Origin: Spirochaetales bacterium
GTDB lineage: Bacteria > Spirochaetota > Spirochaetia > DSM-27196 > SLST01
Assembly: GCA_007130265.1 (NCBI GenBank)
Contig: SLST01000538.1
Coordinates: 1-9,727 of the forward strand
Direction of reading: 5' to 3'
DNA: 9,727 bases
Every line of letters begins with the position of its first letter. Position 1 is the stretch's first letter. Shown here piece by piece: positions 1-6,787 of the stretch. The translations under genes and the position numbers were made by a program. The notes beneath the pieces were generated by a model. That model saw nothing but the letters and a program-made list of their open reading frames with translations. It ran no database searches and was not told the origin of the DNA.

Positions 1-3000
1 CGCCCCAGAGTCGCCTCGCGGTGTTCGGTCTTCGCGAAGACCGACCTCATTCACGCGCAGCAGGAAGGGTATACGCTCGAAGAGATCTGCGACGGACTCT
101 GCCACGGGCTTGCGCGCAATCTGATCGACGCGGTAGTTACCGGGACGCTTCCCCGCGGTGAGGTCGTGATGGCCGGCGGTGTCGCGCTGAACGAGGCGGT
201 GGTACGCCATGTGGGCGGAATCCTCGACCGCGAGGTGCAGACGAACGAGTATGCGCCGGTCTACGGTGCGATCGGCGCCGGGCTGGTCTCGCTCGAGTCC
301 GACGTCCGCCCGCGCGAGCAGCCGCTCACCATCGACGAGATCGTCCGTGAGCAGGAGGGCGCCCGGTCCTGCTTCCACGAGCCGCTCCGGGAACCGGTCG
401 ACTACCCCGATTTCTCGCAGCACGAGCGGTTCGAGTTCGCGCCGCAGATCGTGGACGGACCGCGGGTGGAGGTCGACCGCTACCGTGACGCCGCGCATGC
501 GCCGCGGCCCGACAGGCTCTACCTGGGAATCGACGTCGGCTCTACGAGTACCAAGGCCGTGCTGATGGCTCCCGACGGGGAGCCGGTGTCGGCTTTCTAC
601 ACGCGCACCTCCGGCGCGCCTATCCGGGCGCTTCGAGCGATCTTCGAGACGATTGACGCGACGGACTCCGCTTTCGCGCCTATCGCCGGGGCTTCGTGCA
701 CCGGATCCGGACGCAAGCTCGTGGGTGGGGTCGTGGGGGCGGATCTGATCATCGACGAGATCTCTGCGCACGCGCGCGCGGCGGTCGAGCTCGACCCGAC
801 GATCGACACGATCGTCGAGATTGGCGGGCAGGACGCGAAGTTCACGACGCTGAAGCACGGCAGGGTCACGTTCTCACAGATGAACGCGGTCTGCGCTGCC
901 GGGACCGGAAGCTTTCTCGAGGAGCAGGCGGCCCGGCTCGGGGTGCCGCTGAGCGATTACGCGGACCGCGCGATCGGCGTACCGGCGCCGCTTGCAAGCG
1001 ACCGGTGCACCGTCTTCATGGAACGCGATCTCAACCATTACATCAACAAAGGATACGCCGCCGAGGAGCTCCTCGCCGCCGCGCTCCATTCGGTTCGCGA
1101 GAATTACCTGCAGAAGGTCGCCCACTTCGCCGCGATCGGCGAGTCGATCTGCTTCCAGGGAGCGACCGCGAAGAACCGCGGTCTCGTCGCCGCCTTCGAG
1201 CAGCGGCTCGACCGGCCGATCAAGGTGAGCCGCTACTGTCACGTGACCGGCGCGCTCGGCGCGGCGCTCACCTGCCGGGACGAGATCGACTCACCTACGA
1301 GCTTTCGCGGGATCGGCCTCTACGGATCCGAGATCCCGATCCGTTCTGAGCGGTGCACCCTCTGCACGAACCACTGTCGTCTGACGATCGCGGAGGTGGC
1401 CGGGACCGAGGTCGCCTACGGCTTCCTCTGCGGACGCGATTACCAGACCCCGACCTTCGTCTCGGCGAACACGAGCGGGTTCGATCTCCAGGCCACCCGG
1501 CGCAGGCTCGAACGCGACGCATCCCGCGCCTCCGCTTCGCCGCACGAGGGCGAAGCGCCGCACGCGCGAGCGACCGTGGGCATCCCCTCCGGGTTGCACC
1601 TCGCCGAGGAGTTCAGCTTCTGGCAACGGGTCTTCGGCGAGCTCGGGATACCGATCGTCGTGCCCGACCGGCAGCGAGATTCGGTGTCGCGGGGCAAGCA
1701 GCTCGAGGGCGCGGAGTTCTGCAGCCCCGTGGCTGCGTTTCACGGACAGGTCGCCGAGCTCCTCGAGCGGGCGGATCTCGTGTTCGTGCCCATCCACCTC
1801 GAACGACCCGATCCCGACCGCCGCCGCCGAGCCTACTGTTACTACACGCAGTTCACTCCGTCGGTCGTCAAAGGAGCCGTGTCGCCGCAGGAGAGTGCCC
1901 GCCTGCTGATGCCGGTGCTCTGGGGCGCCGGGCGGGACCCAGCGGACGAGCTCGTGCGCGTGCTCGAGCCGTATGTGGAGCTCACCCAGAACGACGTGCG
2001 TAGGGCGATGCGAATCGCGCGGGAGGCGCAGGAGCGGGCGACGGTGAGGCTGAAGGAGGCATTCGACGAGTACCGACGAGACGGGGAGGTCGACGTCGTG
2101 CTGCTCGGACGCCCCTACACTGCCGTCGACCCGTCGATGAACAAGCGGATCCCGGAAATCTTCGGGCGGCACGGCGCCCGGTGTTTCTACCAGGACATGC
2201 TGCCGCGCTCCCTGCCTTCGGAGTCGAACCGCGAGCTCATTGAGGGCGTCCACTGGCGCTACGCCGCGGACATCCTGCTCGCCGCCGACTATGTCGTCCG
2301 CACGCCGGGTCTCTACCCGGTGTTCGTCACGAGCTTCAAGTGCGCCCCCGACGCCTTCTGCACCGACGCCTTCATCCGCATCATGGACGAGCGCGAGAAG
2401 CCGTATCTGATCCTCCAGCTCGACGAGCATGACTCGAGCGTCGGGTACGAGACGCGCATAGAGGCCGCGATCCGCGCTTTCCGCAATCATCACCGCGAGG
2501 GAGTCGCGGTGGGGCCGCCGGCCGCCGAGCCGCCGGCCGCCGAGCAGGCCGACGACATCACCACGCGCGTAGCGGCCGCGTGGAACACCGTGCGTGGGAG
2601 CCTTCCCGGCGGCGCGAAAACCGACGATCACCGTGTTCCCTCCGCGCTCCGGCTCGAGCGGGCGGTCGGCGAGAAGACGTTGCTCCTGCCAAACTGGGAC
2701 CCGATCACTGCGCCGCTGCTTGCCGCAAATCTCCGCGCCCACGGCATCCGTGCGGTCTCGCTCACCGAGACCCCGCTCTCGATCCAGAAGAGCATGCGGC
2801 TCAACAGCGGCCAGTGCATTCCGGTGAGCGCCATCGCCGAGGAGGCGATGGACCACGTTCGAGACCATGGGCTCGACCCCGCGCAGACGGTGCTCTGGGT
2901 GGGACGCGGACGATGGTCGTGCGGCATACCACTCTACCCGCGTTTCCTGAAGGGCCTCTTCGAGCAGGAAGGAATGCCCGATCTGGGCGTCTATGTGGGC

Positions 3001-3840
3001 GATATCGCTTATACCGACATCACACCGGCGGCGACTCTGGGCGCGTACTTCGCCTACCAGTTCGGCGGGTGGCTGCGCCGGATCGCCTGCCGCACCCGGC
3101 CCTACGAGCTTGAGAAGGGCCGGACCGACGAGCTGGTCGCCGCCTGGCAGGCGCGCTTCGAGACGCTCTTCGAGTACCGCGGCAACCGGCTGCGCGCACT
3201 GCGCACGATGGCACAGGAGTTTCGCGACGTCCGGCTGCGGAAAGAGCGTCGGCCAAAGGTTGGTATCTTTGGCGATCTCTACGTTCGCGACAACGAGGTG
3301 ATGAACCAGGACCTGATCCGCTGCATCGAAGAGGCCGGGGGCGAAGCCGTTACGACGCCGTACAGCGACTACGTGAAGATCATCGCTGGAGCAGCCTTCG
3401 GCAGGCTGCTGCGGCAGCGCGAATACGGCGACCTCGCCAAGTTCCGCCTCATTCTTGGTGCGATCGACAAGCTCGAACGGCGCTATCACCGCGAGGTCGA
3501 GGACCTCATTGGCCCCAGGACCGACTGGCGACGTGCGGGGCTCGAGGAAGAGCTCAGTCGGTTCAACCTGGTGATCGAGCAGGCGGGCGAGTCGTACGAG
3601 AACGCGCTGAAGATGCTCCACCTCGTCACCCGGTACCCCGACATCTCGCTGTTCGTCCAGACAAGCCCGGCCTTCTGTTGCCCGTCGCTCGTGACCGAGG
3701 CGCTCGGCGAGTCCGTGGAGCGGGTGCTTGGCGTACCCCTGGTGACGGTCACCTACGACGGGACCGGAGGGGACAAGAACGCCGCGATCGTCCCGTATAT
3801 CCGCTACGCCCGCGAGAAGCAACCTGAGAAAACCGCTTGA
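1..3840 (+). CDS. Acyl-CoA dehydratase activase-like giant Fe-S ATPase fusion (5' end cut off by window)
   Basis: The reading frame is open from base 1, so the gene starts upstream; the ATG at 166 lies inside a domain and is not the start. The visible part is 1279 residues; with a whole first domain I estimate about 1450. Order: (1) the end of one BadF/BadG/BcrA/BcrD ATPase domain, with RCSVFAKTDL (Cys at 22-24) and the adenosine motif GGVALN; (2) a complete second ATPase domain with GIDVGSTSTK (531-560), GGQDAK, the cluster cysteines in VCAAGTGSF (892-894) and RCTVFMERDL (1006-1008), and GATAKN; (3) CxxCxxxC-x17-C at 1354-1431; (4) a DUF2229-like half with Cys at 1720, 1837, 2341 and 2359; (5) a PPAAE repeat linker; (6) a second dehydratase-like half with Cys at 2815, 2920, 3676 and 3679. 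Known relatives (HgdC) are dimers with a bridging [4Fe-4S] cluster that use ATP to push an electron into 2-hydroxyacyl-CoA dehydratases. No signal peptide or membrane segment is seen in the visible part, so it is presumably cytoplasmic. Family assignment is firm; the substrate is unknown. Confidence 0.93.
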   Translation, partial: RPRVASRCSVFAKTDLIHAQQEGYTLEEICDGLCHGLARNLIDAVVTGTLPRGEVVMAGGVALNEAVVRHVGGILDREVQTNEYAPVYGAIGAGLVSLESDVRPREQPLTIDEIVREQEGARSCFHEPLREPVDYPDFSQHERFEFAPQIVDGPRVEVDRYRDAAHAPRPDRLYLGIDVGSTSTKAVLMAPDGEPVSAFYTRTSGAPIRALRAIFETIDATDSAFAPIAGASCTGSGRKLVGGVVGADLIIDEISAHARAAVELDPTIDTIVEIGGQDAKFTTLKHGRVTFSQMNAVCAAGTGSFLEEQAARLGVPLSDYADRAIGVPAPLASDRCTVFMERDLNHYINKGYAAEELLAAALHSVRENYLQKVAHFAAIGESICFQGATAKNRGLVAAFEQRLDRPIKVSRYCHVTGALGAALTCRDEIDSPTSFRGIGLYGSEIPIRSERCTLCTNHCRLTIAEVAGTEVAYGFLCGRDYQTPTFVSANTSGFDLQATRRRLERDASRASASPHEGEAPHARATVGIPSGLHLAEEFSFWQRVFGELGIPIVVPDRQRDSVSRGKQLEGAEFCSPVAAFHGQVAELLERADLVFVPIHLERPDPDRRRRAYCYYTQFTPSVVKGAVSPQESARLLMPVLWGAGRDPADELVRVLEPYVELTQNDVRRAMRIAREAQERATVRLKEAFDEYRRDGEVDVVLLGRPYTAVDPSMNKRIPEIFGRHGARCFYQDMLPRSLPSESNRELIEGVHWRYAADILLAADYVVRTPGLYPVFVTSFKCAPDAFCTDAFIRIMDEREKPYLILQLDEHDSSVGYETRIEAAIRAFRNHHREGVAVGPPAAEPPAAEQADDITTRVAAAWNTVRGSLPGGAKTDDHRVPSALRLERAVGEKTLLLPNWDPITAPLLAANLRAHGIRAVSLTETPLSIQKSMRLNSGQCIPVSAIAEEAMDHVRDHGLDPAQTVLWVGRGRWSCGIPLYPRFLKGLFEQEGMPDLGVYVGDIAYTDITPAATLGAYFAYQFGGWLRRIACRTRPYELEKGRTDELVAAWQARFETLFEYRGNRLRALRTMAQEFRDVRLRKERRPKVGIFGDLYVRDNEVMNQDLIRCIEEAGGEAVTTPYSDYVKIIAGAAFGRLLRQREYGDLAKFRLILGAIDKLERRYHREVEDLIGPRTDWRRAGLEEELSRFNLVIEQAGESYENALKMLHLVTRYPDISLFVQTSPAFCCPSLVTEALGESVERVLGVPLVTVTYDGTGGDKNAAIVPYIRYAREKQPEKTA
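2515..2544 (+). repeat. In-frame 15-bp tandem duplication in a linker (PPAAE x2)
   Basis: The 15-base unit ccgccggccgccgag occurs twice, perfectly and back to back. Because the unit is five codons and in register with the gene, it adds Pro-Pro-Ala-Ala-Glu twice without shifting the frame. It sits in a Pro/Ala/Glu-rich stretch between the two dehydratase-like halves of the activator fusion, where a flexible linker is expected. Slippage during replication is the likely origin. Confidence 0.9.
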
Positions 3841-3865
3841 GAAAGGGCAGGGCGCGCCGTAGAAT
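3837..3865 (+). promoter_or_regulatory. Sigma70-type promoter predicted to give a leaderless mRNA
   Basis: TTGAGA at 3837-3842 and TAGAAT at 3860-3865 each match the sigma70 consensus at five of six bases and are separated by exactly 17 bases. Counting seven bases from the end of the -10 hexamer puts the transcription start at 3872, the A of the next gene's ATG. No Shine-Dalgarno sequence lies at a usable distance from that ATG (a purine run at 3841-3852 is too far), which agrees with a leaderless transcript. The -35 box overlaps the TGA stop of the upstream gene. The boxes are seen directly; promoter activity is inferred. Confidence 0.65.
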
Positions 3866-3871
3866 TGGACC

Positions 3872-4888
3872 ATGAAGCGGTTTCTCCTGCTCGTCTCCTT
3901 CGCGGCGATCGCGAGCGGCGCCGTCGCCGAGACACTTTCCGTCGCGACGGTCAACACCTGGTCCGGGCTGACGTACCAGGGGGTTTTCAGCGTTGGTGAG
4001 TACGAGGACCGCGCCACCAGGGCGTTCCGATTCGGGCTCCTTGCCGACGCCCTGCTCGCGCTCGAGCCCGACGTGGTCGCGCTGCAGGAGGCGAACCCGC
4101 TGCCGCGGTACGCTGAAGAGCTCGCCAGACGGCTGCCGGGGTACGACTCGGTCGCCGCGGTCCGGCAGGCCGGCGTGCGCGTCGGGCCGGTCGGGCTGCC
4201 GGCCAACCTCCGTGAGGGCGACATCCTCCTCGCCGATCGGGCCCGGGGACTCACGCGGACCGCGGTGAAGCAGCTCGCGGGGCCCGGCGCAGGCGACGTC
4301 GCCGCGCTCCAGCTCGGCTCCGGGACCCAGATGCTTGCCGCTACGATTGAAGCGGCCGGCCGGACCGTGCACCTCTTCACCACGCGCTGGACCCCCTCAC
4401 CGCAGGCCGACCGAAGCCGCCTCGTCGGCCTCGTCGACGAGTACGCCTCAGGCAACCTGGGCGGCGACGAACTGGCGAAGCTCGTGGGAGAGGCGGTGCG
4501 CGGGAGCGAGCGCCGCAGGCAGGAGGCGCGCGAGAGCGTCGCCTTCATCAACGAGACCGCCGGTCGCGACCCGGCCATTCTCATGGGAAGCCTCTTCGCG
4601 CTGCCCGACTCGGAGGAGATACGGATCCTGCGGGAGGCCGGTTTCGTCGACGTCTGGGCCGCAGTCGGTCCGAGTTCCGGCTACACCTTCGACGCCGCCT
4701 CCAACGCCAACATCCTCCAGTACGATCTCGCCTCGCACCCGGATGAACGGGCCCGGTACGACTACGTCTTCATCCGGGGCGACGGCATCGTCGCGAGGAG
4801 CGCCCGGGTGATCCTCGTAACTCCCACCTACGGGGTGCATCCGTCGGCCCACTACGGGATATACGCAGAGATCCGCATCGACCCCTGA
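3872..4888 (+). CDS. Secreted endonuclease/exonuclease/phosphatase-fold protein with degenerate active site
   Basis: 338 residues. The N-terminus has a basic start (MKR), a hydrophobic core and an AVA|E cleavage site near residue 19, so it is probably exported. The remainder reads as an EEP-fold (DNase I / sphingomyelinase-like) domain: a VNTW segment at 27-30, DVVALQEA with the metal-binding Glu at 73, and RYDYVF around Asp 297. Other family hallmarks are altered. The catalytic His expected in a TTHW-like motif is Arg 172 (TTRW); the GDFN motif reads GSLF at 239-242; and the terminal SDH reads SAH at 325-327, keeping only the His. The fold call is good, but catalysis as a phosphodiesterase or nuclease is doubtful. 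The start is supported by the signal peptide and by the promoter directly upstream. It overlaps the lipoate ligase gene by one base. Confidence 0.82.
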   Translation: MKRFLLLVSFAAIASGAVAETLSVATVNTWSGLTYQGVFSVGEYEDRATRAFRFGLLADALLALEPDVVALQEANPLPRYAEELARRLPGYDSVAAVRQAGVRVGPVGLPANLREGDILLADRARGLTRTAVKQLAGPGAGDVAALQLGSGTQMLAATIEAAGRTVHLFTTRWTPSPQADRSRLVGLVDEYASGNLGGDELAKLVGEAVRGSERRRQEARESVAFINETAGRDPAILMGSLFALPDSEEIRILREAGFVDVWAAVGPSSGYTFDAASNANILQYDLASHPDERARYDYVFIRGDGIVARSARVILVTPTYGVHPSAHYGIYAEIRIDP

Positions 4889-5823
4889 TGCCCGTCGTTC
4901 GACTCGCCTCAACAGACCCGTACCGCAATCTCGCCCTCGAGGAGTGGTGGTTCGACCGGGCCGACGAATATGGCCCGACGCTGATCCTCTGGCGCAACGC
5001 TCGATGCGTGGTCGTCGGGCGGCATCAGAATCCGTGGCTCGAGTGCGACCTGCGCAGGATGCATGCCGACGCGGTACCGCTCGTGCGGCGCACCAGCGGT
5101 GGCGGCGCGGTCTACCACGACGGGGGCAACACCAACTTCTCGTTCATCGCGCCCGCCACGGTCTACGACCAGGAGCGTCACTTTCGCGTTGTCATGGACG
5201 CCCTCGCCTCGCTCGATATCGCCGCGTGGAAGAGCGGTCGCAACGACCTCCGTGTTCGCGAGCGGAAGATCTCCGGCAACGCCTTCCGTCACCGCCAGGG
5301 GCGGTCCATGCATCACGGGACGCTCCTCGTCGACTCTGACATCGACCGGTTGACCGCCTACCTCACGCCGTCTGCCACCATGATCGAGACGAAGGCGACG
5401 GCGAGCGTCCGCTCGGCCGTCGTGAACCTCAGCGAGATCCGCGCCGATCTCACCCACGACCTTCTCTGGGACGCGCTCGGGGTTGCCTTCGCGGCGGACT
5501 ACGGCAGCGCCGCCGCCGCGGTCGTGGGGGGTCCTGACGGCTCGGGTGCCGTGGCGGCGCGGGCGGCCGAACTCGCCGACTGGCAATGGCTCTACGGGCA
5601 CACCCCGGCCTTCGTGCGGCGGCTCACGCTTCCCGAAGCACTCGGCGCGGGCGAGCTCGCGATCTCGGTCCGGCGGGGGCTGATCGAGGCGGTCGAGGGC
5701 GCCGGCCGCAGGGTTCGTGACACCCTCGTCGGGATGCGCTACGATCGACAGGCGATCAGGGAGGCTGCTCCTCACGGCGAGGATGGCGCGCTCGTCCTGT
5801 TCGTCGCGGAGGAGATTGACTGA
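4888..5823 (+). CDS. lplA: Lipoate-protein ligase A family protein
   Basis: 311 residues, cytoplasmic, no signal peptide. LplA activates free lipoate with ATP to lipoyl-AMP and transfers it to a lysine of lipoyl domains (2-oxoacid dehydrogenase E2 subunits, GcvH). Visible motifs: the N-terminal NLALEEWWFD (14-23), GRHQNPW (44-50), the lipoate-binding loop RRTSGGGAVYH (67-77) followed by NTNFSF, GRNDL (117-121), RKISGNAF with Lys 127 in the place of the catalytic lysine of E. coli LplA (Lys 133), and HHGTLL (142-147). A C-terminal accessory domain follows, so the length is close to that of the E. coli enzyme. The start ATG shares its A with the upstream stop (TGATG) and has no strong ribosome-binding site, suggesting translational coupling. 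No lipoylated enzyme is encoded in the window. An octanoyl- rather than lipoyl-transferring relative is possible but less likely. Confidence 0.92.
   Translation: MPVVRLASTDPYRNLALEEWWFDRADEYGPTLILWRNARCVVVGRHQNPWLECDLRRMHADAVPLVRRTSGGGAVYHDGGNTNFSFIAPATVYDQERHFRVVMDALASLDIAAWKSGRNDLRVRERKISGNAFRHRQGRSMHHGTLLVDSDIDRLTAYLTPSATMIETKATASVRSAVVNLSEIRADLTHDLLWDALGVAFAADYGSAAAAVVGGPDGSGAVAARAAELADWQWLYGHTPAFVRRLTLPEALGAGELAISVRRGLIEAVEGAGRRVRDTLVGMRYDRQAIREAAPHGEDGALVLFVAEEID
5808..5814 (+). promoter_or_regulatory. Ribosome-binding site of the aldo/keto reductase gene
   Basis: GGAGGAG lies eight bases before the ATG at 5823, within the last codons of the lipoate ligase gene. It is a near-perfect Shine-Dalgarno sequence. 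It fixes the start at the ATG overlapping the upstream stop, and suggests the reductase can be initiated independently as well as by coupling. Confidence 0.75.
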
Positions 5824-6770
5824 TGGAGTACAGAGAGTTGGGCAGAACCGGGATGACCACGAGCGTGATGGGCGTGGGGACCGGAGGTCCGAGCCGGGTG
5901 GGCCTGCGGGACGGCGGAAGCGACGACGGTGCGGTGGAGGTCATCCGCCGGGCGATCGACTCCGGGGTCACGTTCATCGATACCGCCGAGGCGTATCGCA
6001 CCGAGGAAGTGGTCGCCCGCGCGATCCATGACGTGCCGCGCGATTCGCTTCAGATCTCGACGAAGATCAGCCGCTGGCAGGACCTCGACGCCGCCGGAAT
6101 CGAAGCCTCCGTGGACGAGCGCCTGCGGGCGCTCGGGACCGATTACCTTGACGTCTGCCATCTGCACGCGGTGACGATCGATCGCTACAACGAGGTCATC
6201 GAGCGGCTCTACCCGGGGCTCGTCCGTGCGCGAGAGGCGGGAAAGGTCCGATTCCTGGGGGTCACCGAGATGTTCAACGGCGACCCCGGTCACGAGATGC
6301 TCGCTCGTGCGCTGGACGACGACTACTGGGACGTCGTCATGGTCGGGTTCAACATCCTCAACCAGTCGGCGCGCGAACGAGTCCTCGAGGCGACGCAGGC
6401 GAAAGGGATCGGCGTGCTCGCGATGTTCGTCGTGCGCCTCGCGCTCAGCCGGCGCGAACGGCTCGTCGAGGTTGTCGATGAGCTCGTCGACCGCGGCGAG
6501 CTCGACGAGGCGCTTCTTCGCGAGCTCGGCGGAAGCCGGGAGGATCCCCTGGGCTGGGTCGTGGAGCGGACCGACGCCGCATCGCTGGTGGACGCCGCGT
6601 ACCGCTTCGTTCGTCATGAACCGGGGATCGACGTAACGCTCAGCGGAACCGGCAGCCTCGACCACCTCCTCGCAAACATCGAGAGCCTCGACCGCCCTCC
6701 GCTCGATCCGCAGGTCGCAGAGCAACTGCGCCGGCTCTTCGCGCGCGTCGACTCGGTCACCGCGCAGTAG
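5823..6770 (+). CDS. Aldo/keto reductase family protein
   Basis: 315 residues, cytoplasmic. Aldo/keto reductases are TIM barrels that reduce carbonyls or oxidise alcohols with NAD(P)H. The N-terminus MEYRELGRTG is typical. The full catalytic tetrad is visible: Asp 53 and Tyr 58 in FIDTAEAY, Lys 81 in ISTKIS, and His 115 in DVCHLH. The later segment KVRFLGVTE (beta-strand with the GxTE/GxSE motif) and the C-terminal SGTGSLDHLLANIESL, matching the cofactor-binding end of the family, are also present. A glycine-rich GVGTGGPSRVG near residues 17-27 replaces the more usual GLGTW/GCMG loop. It is the last gene of the tight three-gene unit, starting on the TGATG overlap with lplA. The substrate cannot be read from sequence. 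The stop is 17 bases from the stop of the convergent FAD oxidoreductase. Confidence 0.93.
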   Translation: MEYRELGRTGMTTSVMGVGTGGPSRVGLRDGGSDDGAVEVIRRAIDSGVTFIDTAEAYRTEEVVARAIHDVPRDSLQISTKISRWQDLDAAGIEASVDERLRALGTDYLDVCHLHAVTIDRYNEVIERLYPGLVRAREAGKVRFLGVTEMFNGDPGHEMLARALDDDYWDVVMVGFNILNQSARERVLEATQAKGIGVLAMFVVRLALSRRERLVEVVDELVDRGELDEALLRELGGSREDPLGWVVERTDAASLVDAAYRFVRHEPGIDVTLSGTGSLDHLLANIESLDRPPLDPQVAEQLRRLFARVDSVTAQ

Positions 6771-6787
6771 GGCTCCTCTCCGCGCTC
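6771..6787. other. 17-base convergent gap, no recognisable terminator
   Basis: The stop codons of the aldo/keto reductase (+) and the FAD oxidoreductase (-) face each other across 17 bases. No hairpin followed by a T-run is visible on either strand here. Termination must therefore use another mechanism (for example Rho), or the transcripts overlap inside the opposing gene. Confidence 0.7.

Noticed and set aside
166..168. ATG at 166 as the start of the activator gene
   Set aside because: The frame is open from base 1 and the upstream residues (RCSVFAKTDL and the following helix) belong to the same ATPase domain, so this ATG is internal.
1291..4584. A 1097-codon open frame on the minus strand, antisense to the activator and EEP genes
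   Set aside because: It runs across two well-supported genes and their intergenic gap, has the Arg/Pro/Ala/Val/Glu-rich make-up of a GC-rich shadow frame, and shows no recognisable motif. Long antisense frames are expected when the coding strand avoids certain codons at high GC.
5772..6725. A 317-codon minus-strand frame opposite the aldo/keto reductase
   Set aside because: The plus strand encodes an intact catalytic tetrad. The antisense product has no motif and no ribosome-binding context.
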